NCBI GenBank assembly: GCA_026874595.1 | Contig: CM049313.1 | Location: 58,301,159-58,365,158, forward strand | DNA length: 64,000 bases | Source of the DNA: Sipunculus nudus | Lineage: Eukaryota > Annelida > Sipuncula > Golfingiida > Sipunculidae | Direction: 5' to 3' | Translations under genes and position numbers: made by a program | Shown: positions 36,279 to 50,022 of the stretch, piece by piece | Numbering within the stretch: the stretch's first letter is position 1 | How the letters are laid out: every line of letters begins with the position of its first letter | Notes under the pieces: generated by a model | Database searches by the model: none | Told to the model about the DNA's origin: nothing | What the model saw: only the letters and a program-made list of their open reading frames with translations

Positions 36279-36652
36279 ATGTCTGAATTCTGGTCATACT
36301 TCAATGCAGAATTCGGGTCGTTCGATCCCGCACTCCTTATACAATTCCTAGCGCCATGTCGAAAATCCTAACTCCGACTACCATCGCTTCGATATTTTCC
36401 ATAAAAAAGGGGAGAGTCTACACAGATCATCGTGGTAGGAAAACGTCTCACAGGTCCGTCAAACAACCGACACTCGACACTTTGCCTTGTGAACAGGTCC
36501 GGCCTAGGAATGTCTCACGTTCTCCTGCTGAAGAGCAACCGGAATCGAGTGACACCATGGCTGCCTTGCCGTTAACCAACCCCTCACAAAACGGTAAAGA
36601 GCTACCGCCCTCTTCTGGAGCAGTAAATCCGAATGACTGGCCCTGTTTTTGA
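36279..36652 (+). pseudogene. Frameshifted coding-like segment, possibly a retroelement 5' gene
   Basis: The frame at 36279-36371 reads MSEFWSYFNAEFGSFDPALL then stops. An overlapping frame from 36356 continues 98 codons (…QVRPRNVSRSPAEEQPESSD…) to 36652. Composition is codon-like and GC-richer than the surroundings, with a TATA box upstream. A gag-like retroelement or a decayed gene are both possible; I recognise no domain. Coding potential stays suggestive to about 37200, with stops in every frame. Confidence 0.3.
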
Positions 36653-38279
36653 TGGTTAGTAGGGCCTGACAGACGCTGACGGATTTAGTAACAACCGTTG
36701 ACATCGACTCGGGCTTACGCTTCGGTTGAGCCTCCTGACTACTACTCGTTTTAACCCCACGATGTTCAACAGCTGAGTGCAACGCTTGTGGGGTTGACCT
36801 TGGCCCAGACCTTGCACTGGACTGTTTACATTCACGCGCCTTATTCCTCAAACCGTTACAAATGAATCAACGTAAGCCTCCCAATGGGTTTACTGACTAT
36901 CCACGTGTTCCGCGATCTGCATCACGTTTCTCTCTCGGCTGTGTTCACCACTACAAGATCTCACCGTAAACCTGTGTAAGCCGTGGGCCTCCCTATACCT
37001 CTCGGCCATATTCGCCATGCTATCTATATCGTATCAGCTTGGTGTGCAGATACATCTACTAAAAGAGATGTGCAAATTATGTTGGACAAGACATTGAACA
37101 GTCAGGAAAAGATTGTGGTTACCAGTGAGTATGTTGCCTCCAGACGGGATTAATGCCGAATGGTATAGGAACAGACTGAAAAGGCAGAAAGAAAGTATTG
37201 TGTTAATGACAAAAGTGCATGTTTATTGGCCAGAGGCACTTACCACTTAGTACTTAGTCGCACTAACCATGACAACATAACAATTAGGCCTTCGGAAATA
37301 AACTGTTGGGCCTGCAGTCATAATGGCAGTCACAACAGAACGCCCAATCTAAGGGTCGGATCAAAATATTTCCTGTCTGGTACTATTTGGCATTACAGGC
37401 TCATATGGTTGTATTATATGTGCTTAATATCGAAGTACTGTGGCACCGATTAATGTGAAGCGGTACTTCTGGTTCAGAACTGAAGGTGTCATGGCGAGTC
37501 GTGCATGTTAACTTGGAAGTCTGAAGCCGTCGCCGGAAAACCAGGAATTGACCTGACGGCGAGTGCTTGATCGACAGGTCTATTAGCCAATCAGCGAACG
37601 TTATTGCCGGACTGAAAACGAGGCTATGTAAACACACGTGGAGGTCGGACATCGGGTCGGACATTCCTGACACGTGTGTTAACTTTCAACCATATGCTTG
37701 ATGGACCTGTCATAATAAATATGTATTATTTTTAATGGCATATGTTTATTTTTTTTAATAAAAGTTTCTCCAGGTATCATTCAAAGTAACAGCAATCTGT
37801 TTTCATCCGTCTTCGTTATAAAAACACAAGACAAGGAGAACGCACGGTTGGGACAAGGCAGGTCCGATTTGGCCCTGTCATATATTGAGTCCATATTGAC
37901 GCATGAAAGTTTCAGTAAGTCAAGAGACGCTGCCTATATGATCCTATTACCATCTATTGGTAACAAGTGACCCATGGGTCATGACGCTCAGCTGACTGGG
38001 AAGAGATTCACAAAAGGAAATTTTATCACCAGAATGGTAGTATATACCCATTCAACTGAAGCATCAAACAGATTAACCAACAGGCCAAGATTTAGTCTGT
38101 TTTTATATATCTCAAAAATAGAGAAAAATGTGTAAACTTTTAAAACTAGAATACGGGTAACCGACAAGTGACTACATGTATCTGCCAAAATCGGATAGTG
38201 AGGCATGGATTGAGTGGCAAGGGGAAATAGAGTGAGGTATGTTGCATATTAGCATGGATGTCTGCAGCCTAAATGTGTA
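36653..38279. other. Gene-poor stretch, partly GC-richer
   Basis: To about 37680 the sequence is GC-richer than average and may be more of the decayed element. No intact frame, terminal repeat or exon chain was established. Confidence 0.3.
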
Positions 38280-39110
38280 TGTAGGTTGTGCCACCTACCA
38301 CAAATCCAGAAATCTGTCCAAGTTGTATACACCTGCAAAATTTTAGGCAGAAAAGTCAAACCACTACATGTATATGAGCGATTTTTGCCCATGGCAGACA
38401 AACAGACAAACACCGTGCAAAAATCTTTGCAGGTAACCCCTCCAGTTTTGTGTATGATAAAGACCTATGTGAGATCTAAACACATGCACAATTTTGGCCC
38501 AATCGGTCAAATGGTTCCTGAGATATGAGGTTGGATGTGTCCAGCGTTAACTAGAATGTAGGTGGCGCCACCTGTCATAAAATCAAGAAAGCTGTCCACG
38601 ATGTATAAACCTGCAAAATTTTAGGCAGTTATGTCGAACCACTACAGAGAAATGAGTAATTTTAGGCCACGGCAGACTAACAGACAGACGCTGTGCAAAC
38701 ATTGTTACAGGTGGCGCCACCATTTTTTGTGTATGTTACAGAGCTATCAAAGGGCTACATTTGTATAAATTTTATTTCCTGATCGGTCAAACGGTTCCCG
38801 AGATATAAGCTTGGATGTCATCAGCATGAACGTGAACATAGGTGGCGCCACCTGTCATAAAATCAAGAAAGCTATCCTGGATGTATACACATGACGAATT
38901 TCAGGTGAATTAGTCAATTCACTGCAGAGATATGAGTGATTTTAACCCAAGGCAGATGAACAGATGGACACTGTGCAAACATGGTTACAGGTGGCGCCAC
39001 CATTTTTTGTGTATGTTATAAAGCAATCCAAGGGCTACATTTGTATCAATTTTATTTCCTGATCGGTCAAACGGTTCCCAAGATATGAGGGTTTATGAGT
39101 GGAAACAGAC
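38280..39110 (+). repeat. ~275-bp satellite marked by GGTGGCGCCACC
   Basis: Three diverged units with GTGG(C)GCCACCTGTCATAAAA near 38290, 38569 and 38840, each followed by CTGCAAAATTTTAGGC, GGCAGAC.AACAGAC and GATCGGTCAAACGGTTCC blocks. Confidence 0.8.
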
Positions 39111-39310
39111 CCACAAATGGACACTGGATAGAGAGGAAAGGTCAGAGGTCAATGCAAATTGGTTAGGCACCAGTTCACATGTGACCCGATAATAGGTGTA
39201 AGTTTGGGAAAAATCGGTCCATTAGTCTCTGAGGAGCTCTCTGGAAACGAACGCCGCCACGGCGGAGGAACTCGGTCAAAAACATAGTATCCGCAAAACT
39301 TCGTTTTGGC
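39111..39310 (+). repeat. Junction segment between the two satellites
   Basis: Contains GAACGCCGCCACGGCGGAGGAACTCGG-like and TCCGCAAAACTTCGTTTTGGCGGA palindromic segments. It appears once. Confidence 0.5.
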
Positions 39311-39319
39311 GGATACAAA

Positions 39320-42300
39320 AATACAGGTGGCTCCACCAGTCTGCAGAAACTAATAAAAACACTTAATGGTCAATATCCATGCAAAAAATCATGGTGATCT
39401 CTGCATTAGTTGTTCAGATACTTCAGTTTTTGTATCAAATTGTCCATTATTCTGAGGGATACTTCGGAGTCCTATAGCTTGAAGGATATGGGTAACAGAG
39501 ACCTAATTTCAAGTTTCCACAGGCACCTTTCATGGGCCTCCTTGCATGACAAGAATGAAGATTCTAGGTCCAGTTGTTGCGATTTGTATCCTGTTGACAG
39601 ATAACCACATCTTTAAAGGTCTCAAAAAAAAGAAAAAAATTCGTAAAAATTTGAAAAAAAAATAGAGGTGGCACACCCAGTCTGCAGAAACTGATGGAAC
39701 AGCTCATGATCAATATGTATGCCGAAAATCATGACCATCAGTGTTGTAGTTATTGAAATAATGCAGTTTTTGTATCAAATTTTCCATTATTCATGGGGGG
39801 GGGGGGGGTATTTTGGACCCATACAGCTTAAAGAATATGGGTAACAGAGACCTAATTTCAAGTTTCCATGGAGACTTTTCATGGGTCTCCCTGTGTGTCA
39901 AGAATGAAGATTCTTGGTCCAGTTTTTATGATTTGTGCCCTGTTAACAGATGTTCATATCTTTAAAGGTCTCAAAAATACAGAAAAATTTCTTAAAAAAA
40001 AAACAAACAAATACAGGTGGTGCCACCAGTCTGCAGAAACTTATGAAACACTCCATGATCAATATCCATGCAAACAATTATGGTTATCTCTGCATTAGTT
40101 GTTCAGATACTTTAGCTTTTGTATCAAATTTTCCATTATTCTGAGCTGTACTTTGGAGTGCCATAGCTCAAAGGATATGGGTAACAGAGACCAAATTTCA
40201 GGTTTCCATGGAGACTTATCATGGGTCTCCCTGTGTGTCAAGAACGAAGATTCTAGGTCCAGTCGTTACGATTTGTACCCTGTTGACAGATAACTACATC
40301 CTTAAAGGTCTCAAAAATGGAGAAAACGATTCGTGAACATTGAAAAATACAGGTGGCACCACCAGTCTGCACAAACTGATGAAACATCTCATGATCAATA
40401 TGTATGTCGAAAATCATGACCATCAGTGATGTAGTTAATGAGATATTGAAGTTTTTGTATGAAATTTTTGAGTATTCTGGGGGGTAATTTTGGGCCCCAT
40501 AGCTCAAAGGATATGGGTAACAGAGGCCTAATTTCTGGTTTCCATGGAGACTTTTCATAGGTCTCTCAGTCTGTCGAAAATGAAGATTCTAGGTCCAGTC
40601 GTTACGATTTGTGCCACGCTAACAGATGACAGCATCCTCAAAGGTCTCAAAAATAGAGGAAAAAATCGTAAAAAATCAAACAGTACAGGTGGCGCCACCA
40701 GTCTGCAGGAACTGATCGAACATCTCATGATCAATATGTATGCCAAAAATGAAGACCATCAGTGATGTAGTTATTGAGATATTGAAGTTTTTGTATGAAA
40801 TTTTTTACTATTCTGGGGGGTACTTTGGGGCCCGATAGCTCAAAGGATATGGGTAACAGAGACCTAATTTCTGGTTTCCAAGGAGATTTTTCATGGACCT
40901 CTCAGTGTGTCAAGAATTAAGATTCTAAGTCCAGTCTTTATGATTTGTGCCTTGTTAACAGATGTTCACATTTTTAAAGGTCTCAAAAATAGAGAAAAAA
41001 ATTCGTAAAAAATCGAAAAATACAGGTGGCGCCACCAGTCTGCAGGAAGTGATGTAACATCTCATGATCAATATGTACGCCAAAAATCATGACCATCAGT
41101 CAAGTAGTTAATGAGATATTGAAGTTTTTGTATGAAATTTTTTACTTTTCTGGGAGGTACTTTGGGGCCACATAGCTCGAAGGATATGGGTAACAGAGAC
41201 CAAATTTCAGGTTTCCATGGAGACTTATCATGGGTCTCCCTGTGTGTCAAGAACGAAGATTCTAGGTCCAGTCGTTACGATTTGTACCCTGTTGACAGAT
41301 AACTACATCCTTAAAGGTCTAAAAATGGAGAAAATTCGTGAACATTGAAAAATACAGGTGGCGCCACCAGTCTGCAAAAACTGATGAAACATCTCATGAT
41401 CAATATGTATGTCGAAAATCATGACCATCAGTGATGTAGTTAAAGAGATATTGAAGTTTTTGTATGAAATTTTTGACTATTCTGGGGGGTAATTTTGGGC
41501 CCCATAGCTCGAAGGATATGGGTAATAGAGACCTAATTTCTGGTTTCCATGGAGACTTTTCATAGGTCTCTCAGTGTGTCGAAAATGAAGATTCTAGGTC
41601 CAGTCGTTACGATTTGTGCCACGCTAACAGATGACAGCATCCTCAAAGGTCTCAAAAATAGAGGAAAAAATCCTAAAAAATCAAACGGTACAGGTGGCGC
41701 CACCAGTCTGCAGGAACTGATCGAACATCTCATGATCAATATGTATGCCAAAAATGAAGACCATCAGTGATGTAGTTATTGAGATATTGAAGTTTTTGTA
41801 TGAAATTTTTTACTATTCTGGGGGGTACTTTGGGGCCCGATAGCTCAAAGGATATGGGTAACAGAGACCTAATTTCTGGTTTCCAAGGAGATTTTTCATG
41901 GACCTCTCAGTGTGTCAAGAATTAAGATTCTAAGTCTAGTCTTTATGATTTGTGCCTTGTTAACAGATGTTCACATTTTTAAAGGTCTCAAAAATAGAGA
42001 AAAAAATTCGTAAAAAATTGAAAAATACAGGTGGCGCCACCAGTCTGCAGGAAGTGATGTAACATCTCATGATCAATATGTATGCCAAAAATCATGACCA
42101 TCAGTCAAGTAGTTAATGAGATATTGAAGTTTTTGTATGAAATTTTTTACTTTTCTGGGGGGTACTTTGGGGCCCAATAGCTCGAAGGATATGGGTAACA
42201 GAGACCTAATTTCTGGTTTCCAAGGAGATTTTTTATGGACCTCTCAGAATCCCAAGTTACAAGGTTCTAGGTCCAGCGGTTACGATTTGTGCCTGGTTAA

Positions 42301-42420
42301 CGGACGGACAGACGGACAGACGGACAGACGGACAGACGGACGACGGACAAAGAGTGATCGCTATAGCTCAGATGACTTTCAGTCAGCTGAGCTAAAAATT
42401 GGACTGTAACCATTGCTAAA
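39320..42420 (+). repeat. ~336-bp satellite with ~1005-bp higher-order repeat
   Basis: Units start with AGGTGGCGCCACCAGTCTGC near 39326, 39666, 40014, 40351, 40687, 41024, 41357, 41693 and 42030. Three-unit blocks (40351-41356 and 41357 onward) are nearly identical. The array ends in (GGACAGAC)n at 42300-42350, then GATCGCTATAGCTCAGATGA. Short frames inside repeat with the array and are not genes. Confidence 0.95.
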
Positions 42421-42915
42421 AAGTGTAACATTTACCCCACACCAGCGCGTTACTCTTCAATGTTGATGGGTTTATACAAAATGTATCAATCTTGGCCCTG
42501 TCGAATCAGAGCGTCTGCCAATCCCAGTCCAAGTATTCATGTTCATGTGCATGCGACGTTATGTAGTATATATGTGTTCATGTGCATGCGACGATATGCT
42601 TTCTCCTGTTACCACAAATATATTTGATATATCTCTGGCAAAATGTCGGTAACTGTTATTGACGAGGATACAAGTAGAAAGAGAAGGGGAAAATGCTATT
42701 TTTTTGGCAAGTAGTATAAAAAGATAATCATATTTTTTGTCATATTCCACTTGGAATCAGACATTATGACAGCCATGAGTAATAATTAGAAAATAATCAT
42801 TAAGATGTTTCTATTAAACAATAAACAAGATAAATAATATTCACTGACAAAATTTGTTTACATCTGTTATGTACATTTCATTGAAATGGCGTGAAAAATT
42901 GTTAAAAAATCTTTT

Positions 42916-43740
42916 TAGGCTGTAATGATGCATTACATCGGAATATAATAAATACTTGTAAGTTGTATTAACGAATTGAAACTGTGTTAACTTTCAATGA
43001 TTAAATTATAATAAATAAACTTAATACTTCATTAAACATTTTTGATTATTATCCTCATGAAGATAATATTTGGATGTATCACAGTGTTTTTATACTAAAC
43101 AAATACCACAGATATGTCACAAATGGAGCATCACTTGTTATATATAAATTGACAGTCCTCCTTGACATATATACAACATCACAATCTATTTAGGCTGTAA
43201 TGATGCATTACAGCAGAATATAATAAATACTTGCAAGTTGTATTAACGAAGTGAAACTGTGTTAACTTTCAATGATTAAATTATAATAAATAAACTTAAT
43301 ACTTCATTAAACATTTTTGATTGTTATCCTCATGAAGATAATATTTTGATGTATCACAGTGTTTTTATACTAAACAAATACCACAGATATGTCACAAATG
43401 GAGCATCACTTGTTATATATAAATTGACAGTCCTCCTTGACATATATACAATATCACAATCTATTTAGGCTGTAATGATGCATTACATCAGAATATAATA
43501 AATACTTGCAAGTTGTATTAACGAAGTGAAACTGTGTTAACTTTCAATGATTAAATTATAATAAATAAACGTAATACTTCATTAAACATTTTTGATTATT
43601 ATCCTCATGAAGATAATATTTGGATGTATCACAGTGTTTTTATACTAAACAAATACCACAGATATGTCACAAATGGAGCATCACTTGTTATATATAAATT
43701 GACAGTACTCCTTGACATATATACAATATATACTTATGTT
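42916..43740 (+). repeat. 3 x 275-bp tandem repeat
   Basis: TAGGCTGTAATGATGCATTA starts at 42916, 43191 and 43466. The copies differ at only a few bases, so the duplication is recent. Confidence 0.95.
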
Positions 43741-43967
43741 ATTACATGCATGAGTCTCTGACTCTGAGTGTTAAAAGGAAGATTAAAAAAAATATTGCCA
43801 CAGGTTGCCTTAACTGACAGAACAGCACATTTCTATAATAATGCACATGTATAAAGTAAAACAGTTAATTTGCACACACACACCCTAACACTCAAACCCA
43901 AATGTTTATATACAGTGGCGGATACAGGTGGGGGGGGGCACAACAACCTTTTTCCAGGATATTAAAC

Positions 43968-44027
<60 letters not shown>

Positions 44028-47000
44028 GTTATATATATATGCATTTGTCCCACCACATCTTTTAAAACAATTCAAAAGATTTAGGACTTTCATCAGTAAT
44101 ATCTATATCATACATGCATTTAAACTTCTTCTTGTACACACAAATTTCTTCCTGTGTATAAACAAGAGGCTTCCTATTAAAAGCATCAATATACATGCAA
44201 TATTTAAAAATAATTTTAACTTTAGTTTTATTTAATAATTTTCTCAGTATAATAAATTTTATTTAACATACATGATATATGATAAACCACGTTATGATGT
44301 TCACACATCTTTTATTTTACTTGCCCTTCAATAATTTATTGTTGGGATACTGGTATTGACACTAGTTTAATTATTATTATTATAAATTTAAATTAAGAAG
44401 ATGATTTGTCAAAACCAACTTCCAAAAGTTATAAAATCTCTGTTTGAGCAATACATACTTATAGCAAGACTTCCTTTATTGTTTATAAAAAATGAGTCCC
44501 CCCCCCCCCCCGTTGTAATCTTTATTTTTTTTATGAAACTGCACCCTAGGTCATAAACAAATGTTTAAATAACTGTTACTTTGTTCTTTTTTCAAATTTG
44601 TTTCGCTAGACTTGACAATTTGTCAATTGTAACCAAACGCTCAGGTGTCATGGCTGATGCGAGGGGTCAGCTGATTCGTTCTCTGACACTGGCCGTATCG
44701 AGCACAAACAGGCGCAAATTCATCACAATTCTCAGTTTTATATTAAAAACATCACTTTAGCCTCCATATGTACACTTTAAACCTAAGGGTGCGTTCTTGG
44801 TAAAATTAATACTGTTTGAAATCTGGTGCGATATTTGGCTGAAGTGCCGGTTCCACGTGTATAAACAGCACGCTTTCTTGGTTTAATGTCCAACCTAGCA
44901 ACCGTATCCAAGGTGGGCGGAGCTAACTCTTCCATGCCGTCACGTCAATTGTTTTATTAATAAAGCAGTTTAAAGCATACACAAAATGCTTACGCTTCAA
45001 ACCCATTTTTATTAAATTGCTTATACATGATTCTGCTTTTAATGAGTGTATAATATAATACATGATACATAATTGGAAAACTATAAGTTCTTAATTTTTG
45101 TTTTGTAAATCTAATATAAATATATACATATATGTCGGTGTATTTTCACGTATTATATTTCACCCAATGAAACATATTAATAAAATCTTGAGCCATGTTT
45201 TTGTTAAAGTGTATTTATATTAACATGGGCAAGGCATGGGAGGCGATTTTTTTTCATTTTTAAAATATGCAATGTTAAGAGGACATTTTGAGGCACCTTA
45301 AGCAAAAGATTATGAGGATTTTCTGTTCCGCAAAAAATCTCCTACATGTTTTTGGACAATGTTTTCAAACTTAAAGTTGTTGGCCTTTAATATTATATTA
45401 CTATAAAATAACGGTATAAACTGGAAAGTCAAAATATTCAATAGTCCGTAACATGTTAATGTCAATTTATAATTTGCAAAATGTTACCTTTTAAATGTAG
45501 TACTCGTCGTAAAATAATTGATATGTTTTAGTCTTATGATAATCTTTGCATTTTACCGACTTTTGTTATCTGTCAGCGCACAGGCACGGGCAGCAGAGCA
45601 TAGTTCGTGAGTCTGAGTATCAGCCGAGGATCCGTGTTTTGACCTAGAAAAGAGTGATAATGGAAAGACTCCCTCTCTCAATATACAACTATATTTTGGA
45701 TGCTCTCTTAGTGGAGTAAATCACAGAGTTGTTCATTATTATCGCGAACTTATGAATTGGAAAGTAATAAATATAATGAATTGCTAGGGAATAAAAAGGT
45801 ATTTTGAAAAAGAAATGAAAATTGATTACGAAAAAGTGGGAAAAGAACTCGATAAAATGAGAGATATGGATGCGCCACTGAATAATATATATGGTATAAT
45901 AAACATAAATGTGGCATTTAATATACAGTTATAAATTACGATGTCATTCAATATAAAAACTAATATATTTTCCTTCCGTTGAACAAATATGAAAATTCAA
46001 TATATCCCAGTAGGACATCGCTGGAACAAACAAGCATGTATCACACAAAACTTACACGAAATGTCTTTAAATATGTAAAGGTTCTACGTTATTTAAAAAA
46101 ATGTTAAAATATATCTTAGAAAAGGGATACAACAGTCCAGATAATATATAACATACTAATATACATGTGTGATCATAAAATCTGATCGATTCGTTCATTT
46201 TAAGCAAATAATTCTATTTTTTAACTAAAATAAATTCTTTTTCGAGTTTTTAACTCTCTCTTTCAAACTTTTTCAATCTTGATATTCATATTCTAATAAT
46301 TGCACTCCTTATGTGTAAAAATAACATTTCAACTTCAAATAAATGGATATTTATTAATTTTTAAAGTATATTTGCAACTGATTTCACTCTCAAACGCTTT
46401 AATATGTGCACGATAAGGGCATCTTAACAATGTGCTCCCTTCATCTTCGGATTATTGTACGATTTTAACGATCTCGATAAGAAATTACAACTTTGTGTAC
46501 AGAGGAGATCGTTGAATGTAAAATATTTGACAATTAACCATATAGAATCTTTATCGACACGTAATACATTTGGGGCTCCTAGTAAAATGATGTCTAGAGG
46601 TGACCTGGAGTCTTAAAGATGCTACAGGATATAGGCATTTTTTATTAAACCTGTTGCTTATCTAAGATTCATACCTTGAAATTCTACGTAAAAGATGATG
46701 ACACCATGCAATAATGGAACCAAACCATCATGACAGGCGTGGAGGCGAGTTTTTCGAGTAAAACCTGCCTCGGTATTAAAAACTGCTGCACGAATACACG
46801 TAAGTCAACCGTGGTTGTAATGATTATTATTTTCTACAACGTTGCTGTTTGTCTTTACTCAGAAAGATGACAGTTCGAGAAGGAGATGAAAATTAAAAAG
46901 TAGTGGCAGATATGGCGTGCTATCTGCACATACTACGATTGATGCGAACCTAATAGCTTGTACTGTCGCCCCATCGTCTTCAGTTCATCTAAAATCGACG

Positions 47001-49700
47001 TTTGGGGTGACAGGCTGTCGCTATAGTCGTTCCTACCTTGCAGTCCGTGTGTCCACACAATATCGGAGAGAGTGGCTCATTATGTGTCAGAAGAGAAGTT
47101 TTTTTTTATAAGAACCGTGACGTAACGAGTGCATTACCTTAGAGAAAAACAGTGTGACTGTGTAAGATATTAGGAAAATTAAAGGCAAGCAGATGGATTG
47201 CCTTACAGGACTGTATGCACAAGAAGCCAGGAGATATAAAAACAGATTGTCTCTTATCTATCTGACCCTTTTTTTTTATTACCATTCATTGTCATCGGTT
47301 TTTGTTTTCCGACAGATCTGAACTAGCGACATGGTACATTGCATGGTGACATTTTAAAACATTCTGGTGTTGACACTCCGTAAGGCTCCCCATTTACTCA
47401 TTACTGTGACTGACAGTGTATATTCTCAACAATGACAGGCTAGTCGTAGTAGAATTTCGTAACATGCACATGGATATACGGTATAAACGTGGCATTTATA
47501 CGGGCAGCGATGTGTCTTTGTGTCAAGTTAGTTATTTCAGATATAATTTCAGTGCAGTATATGTATCAAAACCTTTTTCTATGATTAAAATGTCTTTCAT
47601 GACATTATTTTTATATGCTTGTCATATGACGGGAGTATTAATCTTTACCAACTGTTCGTCCGTCCGTTAACTATAAGTGTCGCTGCGATAACTTTCAAGA
47701 TTTTCGCCAAGCTACTTAACACCATATTACCTCGCCCGAGTTCGATTATCGGCTTAATCCACGCATTTTTAATAAGGTCATTGGTCACTAAGCTGCTTTG
47801 CCATAGGACACAAAGCTAATGTGCTATCGCGTACTATTAGGCACGTCAGCGGTGCGCTTGTTTCTCATGGCAGGGGCGAATCAAGGGAAGGGGAGGGAGC
47901 AGGCCGCAAAATTGTTTCTGAAAAGGTTGCACCCCCACCCCACCCCCCGGATCCGCTTATGGATGGATTAGCTCTAATTATTGATATTCAATAATACCTA
48001 CACTGAAGATGGAATGGAGAAATCGACGTTATGATTATGTTGTCATCACTCCTCATGCAGCTGATATACACTGCACACGTACTAAATCTCTTATGTTTAG
48101 GAGTCTCATCACTAATCCTTGCACAAAGCAAAGAACTTCGATTACGTGCTCTTGATTGGCTTGGTTTGAAGATCTCACTAGCATCTTAATTAAATGTTCA
48201 GGTCTTCGCGTTGCCGACAACCAAACTGTCCTGGGGAAAACAGATTCACGTAGAGCACTGAGCTCGAACTGCGAGTTGTATATTTCTATGTCTATATAAA
48301 TTTTAAGTCTAAACCAGGAACATTAGTTGTTTGATAAACCATTCACCAGTAATATACAAGGTGCTCGGGGTGACAACATTTTCAATTCTACCACGCGAAT
48401 TGTGGTGATTTTTTTATACATTTTAAATCACTCTGTTTTTTCCTTGCATTGGGTCAATGTCCTTTTACAATGTCTCAGTGACTCCCAAAAGTGTCATTTA
48501 AAGATTTTATACCCAATATTCTAGATAAATTGGCAAGCGTCACTGGCAGGATTGATTGCATCAGGATTTTTTTTATTAAAGATTAAACGTAAGGATATTT
48601 TGTGGGTGAAATTCTTGATGGTGATTATGGAATGATTTTCTTGACTAATGGTTTTCTACAATTATGCTGTCATAATTATTTTCCAATAATGTACTAAATT
48701 TGAATTTATTAATTTCATTTCACACCTCATTTGGATTTAAATTTTATTAATTTCTACAACTGGTTGTAGGAACTGGTTTCATGAATATATCCGAAAGAAG
48801 GCGGCTGAGGTTGTTTTGATCAGCGTCGAGTGCAAGTGTTCATTGTTTCTTAGCAAGCTTCTCATTAAAATTTGATAAAACTCTTTGATGTGTGCAGAAT
48901 CTGAAAACGTACAACGTTCCATGAAATCGACTCATTCAGGCTTGAAAGAGTGTTCGTTGTCTTTATCTCCAAAATGTATAAAAGATATAATTATATACCT
49001 CTCGGAGGTTGGGCTTTGCTGGTTAAGGAAAACATTTGTTGAAATTTTGGTCGTATTAGTCACAATGTGGTATCTGCATTAGGAGACCTGCGTGTTGTTT
49101 TTATTGACCAAAAGATATATTTTGATTTATAGTCTTCGGAAAGCTGAACCCCCTCCCTCCACATGGAATCATTCTAGGAATTAACTTTGTTCAGACGACG
49201 AACATGGTTGTACTACTTTAGTTGAATTTAGAGTAGGAACAAGTCCTTTAAAGTTGTTTGTTTATGACTTGTAGCTGGTCCTAATTTAAGGGTAATTTAT
49301 TGTTCTTGTACAGTTTTAGTATTTATACAAGCCATTTTTCAGTTCATTTTATTGAGCAGATGGAGTCTTTGATCCTGGGAAATCAGGATGCAACGTTCTG
49401 CAATCTTCAGAGGAGGATTAACTAGATATATCATTCAATATTTTTTAGGGCAAAATGAAGGTATTATAAATAATTAATTTCGAGCGTAAAATCTGAGGAT
49501 AATGCATACAATTTTATGTGAAATAAATGCATAAGCATTATTTCATTCAACCATTTAAAGGACACAGTTATGGATTGTTCAGTAAATTGCTGATTGTTGA
49601 ACACTGGTAAATGATAGCGGCGTTTTAGTGATACGACATTGAATTATAGATGATATTAAAAGTAATGCCTAATTAAATAAATAAAATCAACATAGATGCA
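43741..49700. other. Gene-free region
   Basis: Mostly AT-rich unique-looking sequence. I found no exon chain on either strand. A G/C-tract repeat end lies at 47870-47960 (CGGATCCGCTTATGG). Confidence 0.35.
43968..44040. repeat. (TA)n microsatellite
   Basis: TA run with a few interruptions. It follows GTGGCGGATACAGG and a G run at 43915-43938, a dispersed-repeat end. Confidence 0.95.
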
Positions 49701-49709
49701 GATAATAAT

Positions 49710-49715
49710 TTTATT
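49710..49715 (-). terminator. Candidate poly(A) signal of the mucin-module gene
   Basis: AATAAA on the - strand, 255 bp after the longer candidate stop (49970). Confidence 0.35.
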
Positions 49716-49969
49716 AGGGCTTTGTGAAAAACCAAAGCACAATTATAGATGACCCTATTTGACATGAACAATTAACGTGTTTCTTTTTACCTGTTATTTC
49801 CCAACCATAAAACTCCGTACCTGTATTTACAATAATGCAACCTTAACACCTACCCTCTAATGAAACCCTATTTTCCATTATAATATACCATATCAGTGTC
49901 CAAAAGCTCGTCCGCTTTTAATAATCATATATGCCACCAATGTCTTCCCCACAATAATTTTAAGAACTC

Positions 49970-50022
49970 CTTTTCTGAAGTTCAGCTGCTTCCGTGACAA
50001 GGTCTGGACTTAACACGTCAAC
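49970..50022 (-). CDS. Terminal exon, reading uncertain
   Basis: Acceptor AACTTTTCTTTCAG. Joined in phase 1 to the exon at 51372 it gives Gly then TGA (50020-50018), so the protein would end at a module border. In phase 0 it reads [20 protein letters not shown] then TAA (49970), which looks coding and would need one more 1-0 exon between 50.0 and 51.4 kb. Confidence 0.45.

Noticed and set aside
40544-41770. Repeated ~73-codon frames that recur almost identically 1005 bp apart
   Set aside because: They recur because the satellite unit recurs, are open on both strands, and are not conserved as proteins.
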